A stretch of 64,000 nt of DNA. It comes from Eleusine coracana subsp. coracana (taxonomy: Eukaryota > Streptophyta > Magnoliopsida > Poales > Poaceae). The position numbers and the translations under genes are program-made. Of this stretch, positions 57,497 through 64,000 are shown one piece after another. Under the pieces are notes generated by a model. The model was not told the origin of the DNA. It worked only from the letters and a program-made list of their open reading frames with translations, and ran no database searches. Position 1 is the first letter of the stretch, and each line of letters begins with the position of its first letter. Where the stretch lies: the NCBI GenBank assembly GCA_032690845.1, contig CM064433.1:39120658-39184657 (forward strand), read 5' to 3'.

Positions 57497-58463
57497 TGAT
57501 GAGGACATCACAAATGAGCATGTAATTCATGACCATGGAATGAACCACAAACCAGCTACAGCAATCCAAGGACCCATTACACGTAGTCGTGCCAAAAAAA
57601 TATAACAACTGGTGAACTCACTCCTTAATGAATTTAATTCCATTTTGAATAAGAACTTTATACTACCTAAGTCTTCTACACTCCTTGTGATAAGGTTTAC
57701 ACACAAGGAGGGGCTCACTGGACCAACCAATATGGAGTGCACCAAGGAGGACATAATTTACATAAAAGCTGAACAAACTCATTGACAGCTAACATCAGAG
57801 GCAAATTCCAAGAGTCACACGCATCAGACCTTACATATTCTGCCCACATAATATACATGGCTGGAAAGATAATCAAGTCTACATTCACCTCCAACAAACG
57901 GCTTGTCATTTGGACTTCTCATGAAGGACTAATGCTCATTTTCGTGGAGACTGCCAGGGAGGCTGATAGTCGCGCGAGACTTCAAGGGACTGCTGTTTTC
58001 ACACCTTTCATCTACCCTTTTCTAAGTTGAAACTCCTGAACGTTTCACACCCAACTAGGAGGGATTTTCCTAGTATAAGTAACCCTTGTATCTCAGTCAT
58101 TTGCAACAACTTGGATAATAGAAAAGAACCCCCTTTGGTTAGTCGAGTGCTATCAAATTCAAAGAGTGATCTCTACCCCTTTGCTCTTATGATTTTCCTG
58201 GAGATTACATAAGCGACATTCAACGTCACCCAATTGGTGCTCCTGCTCTGTTTGATTGTAGGTTGTGTTGATTGGTAACTCAAAGTGTTGTTGGGCGAAT
58301 CCTCGATTCAGGCTGTCATATAAAGACGGTGGTTGGCTTCGGGTTGATTTCGTCATATTGCACTGTTATCCTGGCTGCTTGCAGCTAGTTATCTTGGCTT
58401 CTTTTGAAGCTAGTTATCTTGTTCGTGATCCTACGCCATGAAGATCGGGCCACAGTCTCATCA
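57497..58463 (+). repeat. 5' LTR of a CRM-like chromovirus, 967 bp
   Basis: Starts TGATGAGGACATCACA and ends CAGTCTCATCA. The start is repeated at 63963 after a purine tract, and a PBS follows the end. The first 100 bp can be read as protein (DEDITNEHVIHDH, then GPITRSRAKKI), which fits CRM-group elements whose pol frame runs into the 3' LTR. Confidence 0.82.
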
Positions 58464-58464
58464 T

Positions 58465-58479
58465 TTGGTATCAAGAACC
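58465..58479 (+). other. Primer binding site of the CRM-like element
   Basis: TTGGTATCAAGAACC, close to the initiator-Met PBS TGGTATCAGAGC, one base after the LTR. Confidence 0.75.
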
Positions 58480-59393
58480 ATCGTTGCCACGGTAGGATTT
58501 TTTTTTACCCTTAGCTACATATATTTGTTATCATCCTATCCACAAAAGCCATATAAAAATATCCATAGCCCCTTGTTTTGATCTGTTATTGTGGTGAGTT
58601 TTGTTAAGTTTCAGTCCATTAGAGTCTTTGTTTAGCTGCTGATCGTATATGCCTTTGTGTGTCCTTTGTGTCTTTTCGTTTATCTTGCTATAATCTAAAA
58701 ATCTGAAAAAGAAAAACCTAGTCATTCCGTTGCGTAAACTTTGTTCCTATCTAGCTACTGGTTGCATTTAGTTATATATAAGTGTGCAAGTGTTATATTT
58801 GGTCTTATTTAGTATTGTGGCAAAAAAAAGGGTCAAAAAAAGAAGAAGAAAGAAAAGTTGCAGAAAAAAAATTGTTGTTGAGAAAGTTACAAAAGAAAGG
58901 AGAAGGATCAGATTGTTCGCATGCACATGTGCTGAATTTTCATATCAAGTTGTGTAACTAGTTTTCTATCTTTCTTTGGTGCAATTTTGCTAGGAGATTC
59001 ATTATGAGCCATCCATCCCTAGCATAATCCTTGTTTGCATCAAGTCTGAAAATTCATTTGCGCGTGTGTTGCATCGGTTACATCTTTCATATCTTGTGAT
59101 CAGCACTAGGCATTGGACTTCTAGTTTGGATTGCTACTTAAGTTTACAACAACTAGAATGTCAGATTGCTCCTTGTGCATCATCCCCCACCAGCTCCACA
59201 TAAAAGCCACCGTAAACGGAATCGTGTTCGTGTATTTGCTTAACCATCACTTGTTACTGCCACACATTACTTTTGTAATCTATAGGGAAACCATAAGAGC
59301 TTTGGTTGGTAAAGGAAGGTGAGCTTGAGAGATTCCACATATTTTCCTAACCCATATAACCTATTGCTTGTATTCTATTAATTTTTCAGAGAA
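58480..59393 (+). other. Untranslated leader of the CRM-like element
   Basis: AT-rich, no gene. It leads to the gag ATG at 59394. Confidence 0.6.
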
Positions 59394-60654
59394 ATGGCTC
59401 AACCACCACCAAAGAAATACACAGGATATTCAGAACCTTATTGCTCAAATTCAGAATCATCATGGACATAATTCGGATCATGGGAATAATCAAGATGATG
59501 ATTATAAAGCAAGTGATGAGGGGTCTATTGCTAGACGTGCAAGACATCGCCAAGAACAACAAAATAATCATGATCATCGACATGAGAGGCCTCATGGATG
59601 TGGTCGGGGAAATAGAGATGGAGTTTTTGGTCGTGGCAGATGAAGACAAGATGTTTTTGATGCTAATTTTGAAGAATATGAACAAGAAAATGACGCTCGT
59701 CGCTGACATGGATATAATCAGAACCAAGAGGATAGGTTTGGCAAACTAAAATTCACTATGCCCAAGTTTGATGGTGGGTCTGATCCAGAAGCTTATCTTA
59801 CATGGGAGCTGAAAGTTGACAAGATTTTCTGCATGCATAATTATTCTGAAGAGAAGAAACTAGCAATGGTCTCACTTAAGTTTGATGGCTATGCTCTAAT
59901 CTGGTGGGAGCAGGTTCTCAATGACCGAGAAGAGGCAGGGCAAGGTCCTATTGCAACATGGGCTGAAATGAAAAGAGAAATGAGAGCACGATTTGTTCCA
60001 AAATATCATCACCATGATCTCTTTGATAAGCTGCAGAATTTGAGGCAAGGAAAACTTTCCGTTGAAGAGTATTACAAAGAGATGGAGAAGGCAATGATTA
60101 GGGCTAGTGTATATGAACATGAAGAACAAACAATGGCAAGGTTTATGTCTGGTTTACACCGCAATATTCAGCGCGTCGTTGAATTTCAGCCATACCGTCG
60201 ACTTGTTGACTTATTGCATCAAGCAATCAAAGATGAGCATCAATTACGCTTGATGCTAAGACAAACAAAGCTATTCTTTTCAGTTCAAAGGCTACTCCAA
60301 GTAGCAGCAAGTTTACTCCAAAGTTTGCTACAGGACGAGGGACAAATACTACTTCAAGTAGCGGTGTATGAGCCAATTCTTGTGTTGAGTACAGCAGCAA
60401 AGATGTTGCAAATTCGAGTATGAGAATCAAACCCACTTCATCATCCACTACCTCTACGGGTTCTAGTAGTGGAATTCAGTGTTTCAAATGTGGAGGTCAT
60501 GGTCATGTCATGAAAGAATGCCCAAATAACCGTACCATTACTGTGAATGATAATGGAGAATATGAATCTACTAGTGAAGAAGAGCAAGTTACTGATGATG
60601 GAAGATTTGAAGATGCTACTGGAAATGATGACTCGACTACTTGTGAGTATTGAG
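59394..60654 (+). pseudogene. gag of the CRM-like chromovirus
   Basis: ATG at 59394 (MAQPPPKKYTGY) runs into a stop after 25 codons. The Asn/Asp/His-rich N-terminal linker continues in another frame (59368-59643). The gag domain is open at 59758-60423: MPKFDGGSDPEAYLTWELKV, YALIWWEQVL, MKREMRARFVP and ARFMSGLHRNIQRVVEFQPY. After one more shift comes the zinc knuckle CFKCGGHGHVMKEC (60480-60521) and an acidic end. It forms the particle and binds genomic RNA in an intact element. Confidence 0.9.
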
Positions 60655-61250
60655 AAAGGTGCTGCTCTTGTAGTTACCCAAATTTTGAGTGTGCAATTGA
60701 AGGAAGCTGAAAATGGACAGCGGAATAATTTGTTCCAAACATGAGCTAAAGTGGATGGAAAGGTATGTAAGGTGATAATTGATGGAGGGAGTTATTCACA
60801 ATCTTGCTAGTTGGGAGATGGTGTACAAACTTGGTATATCGATGTTGAAACACCCCCACCCATACCACGTGCAATGGTTGAATGATTCAGGTGACATCAA
60901 GATTGCACATAGGGTGAAAGTGACATTCAAAGTTGGTGAGTATGTTGACACCATTATGTGTGATGTAGTACCCATGTCAGTGTGCCACTTGCTGCTAGGA
61001 AGACCATGGCAATATGATCGTTCCTCCCTTCATTGTGGTTGCACTAATAATTATACTATCAAATGGAAGGGCAAGGATATGGTCCTCAAACCAATGACAC
61101 CTCAACAAATCATGGCTGGACATTTGCATAAGAATTATGAAGTGAAAGTTGTGAGTGAGAGTGAAAAGGACAAGAATAACAAAAGTGTCATCCACAAATC
61201 AGTGAGCGAGAGCCACAAGCCAAATTTGAGAGAGAGAAATTTATTGTGTA
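60655..61250 (+). pseudogene. Aspartic protease region of the CRM-like pol
   Basis: The active-site segment VIIDGGSYS lies at about 60772-60798, with the DGGS form usual in plant chromoviruses. A frameshift directly after it moves to the long frame 60779-61630. There CDVVPMSVCHLLLGRPWQYD (about 60960-61020) carries the second conserved LLGRPW box. It would process gag-pol. Confidence 0.85.
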
Positions 61251-62107
61251 TGGCCACCAAATCTGAAATGAGAGATGTGAGGAAACATCCAAATCAATTT
61301 CTCTTTGTACTTGTCTGCGAGGATGCATTATTTTCAGCTAACAACATAACATCTCTTCCTAGTGCTATTTCTAAACTTTTGCAGGACTATGGAGATGTTT
61401 TTCCCAATAAAACACCGGCTGGACTTCCTCCATTATGTGGCATTGAACATCAAATTGATCTTGTGCCTGGGGCTGCACTACCAAACCGGCCAGCATACCG
61501 CTCTAATCCCGAAGAAACAAAAGAGATTCAAAGGAAGATACAAGAACTTTTGGATAACGTTTATGTGCGAGAAAATCTAAGTCCTTGTGCTATCCTGGTA
61601 ATATTGGTGCCCAAGAAAGATGGAACTTAGAGGATGTGTGTGGACTGCATGGCCATCAACAACATCACAATTCGCTATCGTCGTCCAATTCCAAGGTTAG
61701 ATGACATGCTTGATGAACTGAGTGGTTCCACAATATTTTCTAAAATTGATTTGAGAAGTGGATACCATCAAATAAGAATGGAAGTTGGTGATGAGAGGAA
61801 AACTGCTTTTAAAACAAAGTTTGGGTTGTATGAATGGTTGGTTATGCCTTTCAGGTTGACTAATGCACCCAGCACTTTCATGAGATTGATGAACCATGTT
61901 TTAAGATCATTTATCAGAAAATTTGTTGTTGTTTACTTTGATGACATTCTGATTTACAGCAACACATATGAAGAACATGTTGACCACATTCGGTTGGTAT
62001 AGAATGAGCTTAGAAAGGAGAAGTTATATGCTAATCTTGAGAAGTGCACATTTTGCACCGATCAGGTTGTCTTCCTTGGCTTTGTTGTTTCAGGAAAGGG
62101 AATCTAA
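61251..62107 (+). pseudogene. Reverse transcriptase of the CRM-like pol
   Basis: Conserved pieces: GIEHQIDLVPGAALPNRPAY, LSPCA..VILVPKKDGT, MCVDCMAINNITIRYRRPIP, FSKIDLRSGYHQIRM and the catalytic YFDD box at 61934-61945. In-frame stops occur at 61628 (TAG where Trp is expected), 62000 (TAG) and 62105 (TAA). Otherwise it is well preserved, suggesting modest age. Confidence 0.93.
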
Positions 62108-62700
62108 GTGGATGAATCCAAGGTGAAGGCGATCAAGGATTGGCCTACCCCAACGAACGTAAGTCAAGTGAGAAGCTTTCATGGTCTCACTGGGTTTTAT
62201 AGAAGGTTTGTGAAAGATTTCAGCACCATAGATGCACCTCTGAATGAGCTAACAAAAAAAGGTGTTTTGTTTGAATGGGGTGAGTCACAAGAACATGCTT
62301 TTCAAGCACTAAAGAAACATTTAACAGAATCACCTTTGCTGATTTTACCGGATTTCACAAAAACATTTGAGATTGAGTGTGATGCTAGTGGAATAGGCAT
62401 TGGAGGTGTTCTCATGCAAGAAGGTAAGCTTGTTGCATATTTTAGTGAGAAATTGGGACGTGCACAACTAAACTACTCGGTATATGATCAGGAGTTGTAT
62501 GCTTTGGTGAGAGTGCTTGAAACTTGGAAGCACTACTTATGGCCAAAAGAGTTTGTAATCCACTCTGATCATGAGGCATTGAAGTATTTAAGAGGTCAAT
62601 CTAAGTTGAACCGATGATATGCTAAATGGGTAGAATTTATGGAAACATTTCCTTATATTATAAAGTACAAGAAAGGTAAGGACAACATTGTGGCTGATGC
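62108..62700 (+). pseudogene. RNase H of the CRM-like pol
   Basis: Open 62108-62614. Thumb/connection RSFHGLTGFYRRFVKDFST, then the RNase H core FEIECDASGIGIGGVLMQEG, ELYALVRVLETWKHYL and IHSDHEALKYL. Stop TGA at 62615. The closing KGKDNIVADALSRK lies just after it. Confidence 0.92.
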
Positions 62701-63600
62701 TCTATCACGGAAAAATGTTTTGTTGAATCAGCTAGAGGTAAAAGTTCACGGGTTGGAAGACTTAAAGGTGTTATACAAATCTGATAACGAATTTGCAGAA
62801 CCTAACTTGAGGTGTAAAGATGGAAAAGGATGGGAAAAATATCACTTGCATGATGGGTTTTTATTCCGAGCTAACAAATTGTGTGTTACAAATTCTTCGA
62901 TTAGACTTCTGTTGTTGCAAAAAGCACATGGAGGTGCACTAATGGGTCATTTTGGATGGAAGAAAACCTACGAGCTGCTAGCTGATCATTTCTATTGGCC
63001 CAAGATGAGAAGAGATGTGGAAAGATTTGTGCAACGCTGAATCACCTGTCACAAAGCTAAGTCAAAATTGTTCCTTGGGAGGATATTAGCAAGGATTTCG
63101 TTTTGGGGTTACCAAGGACTAAGAAGGGGAGGGATTTCATTTTTGTTGTTGTTGATAGATTTTCAAAAATGGCACATTTTATACCATGTCATAAAAGCGA
63201 TGATGCTTCCCATGTCGCTACATTTATTTTCAAGGAAATTGTGAGGACGCATGGCATGCCAAGAACCATAGTTTCAGATCATGACCCAAAGTTTCTGAGC
63301 TATTTTTGGAAGACATTATGGGCAAAACTTGGAACAAAGCTGCTGTTCTCGACGTCAAGTCACCCTCAAACGGATGGACAAACAGAAGTTATGAATAGGA
63401 CTCTATCTACTTTGCTATGAACCATCATTAAAAAGAATTTGAAGGAATGGGAAGAGTATCTACCACATGTGCAATTTGCATATAACAGGGCAGTACATTC
63501 GACCACTAACTTGTGTCCATTTAAAATTGTATATGGTTTCAAACCGATTGCTCCGATCGATTTGTTATATTTGCCATTTCAGGAATGAATTAACATGGAA
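62701..63600 (+). pseudogene. Integrase of the CRM-like pol
   Basis: The HHCC zinc region (HGGALMGHF ... ITCHKAKSK, 62927-63060) has lost a cysteine to TGA at 63038. A short deletion follows at about 63072, joining the zinc region to PWEDIS-like sequence. The DDE core is intact: D at 63154, D at 63277 and E at 63385, with 35 residues between the last two. A further TGA lies at 63418. Then FAYNRAVHSTTNLCPF. Confidence 0.9.
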
Positions 63601-63962
63601 GCCTCAAAGCGTGCTGCATATGTAAAGAAGATACATGAGAAGACAAAAGAAGCTATTGAAAAGAAGATCAAGTACTATGCTGCAAATGCAAACAAGCATA
63701 GGAAGAAGGTGACATTTGAAATAGGTGATTTGGTTTGGATACATCTACGCAAGGATCATTTTTCCCGAGAAGCAAAAATCCAAGCTGATGCCAAGCGGTG
63801 ATGGACCATTCAAAGTGTTAGCCAAAATCAATGATAATGCATACAAGATTGAGCTCCCTGAAGATTATGGTGTCAGCCCAACTTTCAATGTCGCTGATCT
63901 GTCCCGGTATCATGAAACTAATGAGTTGGAGTCAAGGACGACTCCTTTTCAAGAGGGGAGTA
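63601..63962 (+). pseudogene. Integrase C-terminus and polypurine tract of the CRM-like element
   Basis: AYVKKIHEKTKEAIEKKIKY, GDLVWIHLRK, then in a shifted frame SGDGPFKVLAKINDNAYKIE, FNVADLSRYHE and LESRTTPFQEG. The purine tract AAGAGGGGAGTA (63951-63962) directly precedes the LTR. No classical chromodomain is seen, as in CRM-type elements, whose CR motif follows here. Confidence 0.8.
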
Positions 63963-64000
63963 TGATGAGGACATCACAGATGAGCATGTAATTCATGACC
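63963..64000 (+). repeat. 3' LTR start of the CRM-like element (cut by window edge)
   Basis: TGATGAGGACATCACAGATG matches the 5' LTR start at 57497 with one difference in these bases. Confidence 0.85.

Overview
This is a 64-kb piece of a grass (Poaceae) nuclear chromosome. It is mostly layered transposable elements, with one intact protein gene and the remains of a second. The evidence for a grass is an intact LAZY1-type (IGT family) gene of the monocot form, a hydroxycinnamoyl-transferase pseudogene of the type found in rice and its relatives, Stowaway MITEs with the grass CTCCCTCCGTCCC end, and Athila-, Tekay-, SIRE- and CRM-like retrotransposons. The genus cannot be fixed from the sequence alone.

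Layout. 1-1384: an LTR-type repeat and a CACTA end holding a 21-bp minisatellite. 1942-7135: a BAHD acyltransferase pseudogene with a Stowaway MITE 25 bp before its ATG and a 3.07-kb solo LTR inside the coding region. 7.5-17.2 kb: Gypsy LTR fragments, an Ac/Ds-like hAT element (11384-12116), a second non-autonomous DNA element (14102-15122), a chromodomain-bearing pol remnant and an orphan TATA box. 17188-41999: one nested stack. A Copia solo LTR is split by a 22.9-kb Athila-type element (17376-40274). That element contains a solo LTR, a second copy of the 5'-end LTR repeat with very long microsatellites, a Transposase_32-like reading frame that itself holds a solo LTR of the Athila family, a reverse-oriented Copia gag with its LTR, another Gypsy LTR, and a Mutator-like element in its 3' LTR. 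Target-site duplications support most of these layers.

42.0-45.5 kb is a quieter interval with two local duplications and a 100-bp Stowaway. LAZY1 occupies 45500-49232 in five coding exons, including a 6-nt first exon and a 20-nt last exon, and is open from start to stop (394 residues). 50.8-57.5 kb is again TE debris: a CACTA end, a reverse-oriented LTR element with a Transposase_32-like frame, a duplicated piece of the BAHD gene, a reverse-oriented Copia gag-protease, and a Gypsy LTR. From 57497 to the window end lies an almost complete CRM-like chromovirus with 5' LTR, PBS, gag, protease, RT, RNase H, integrase and PPT, inactivated by stop codons.

The most unusual pattern is shared by several unrelated LTR families. 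Each carries its own pair or cluster of short palindromes close upstream of its TATA box, and the Athila element has a second copy of this layout inside it, ahead of its env-position reading frame. No tRNA, rRNA, CRISPR array or bacterial-type operon was seen.
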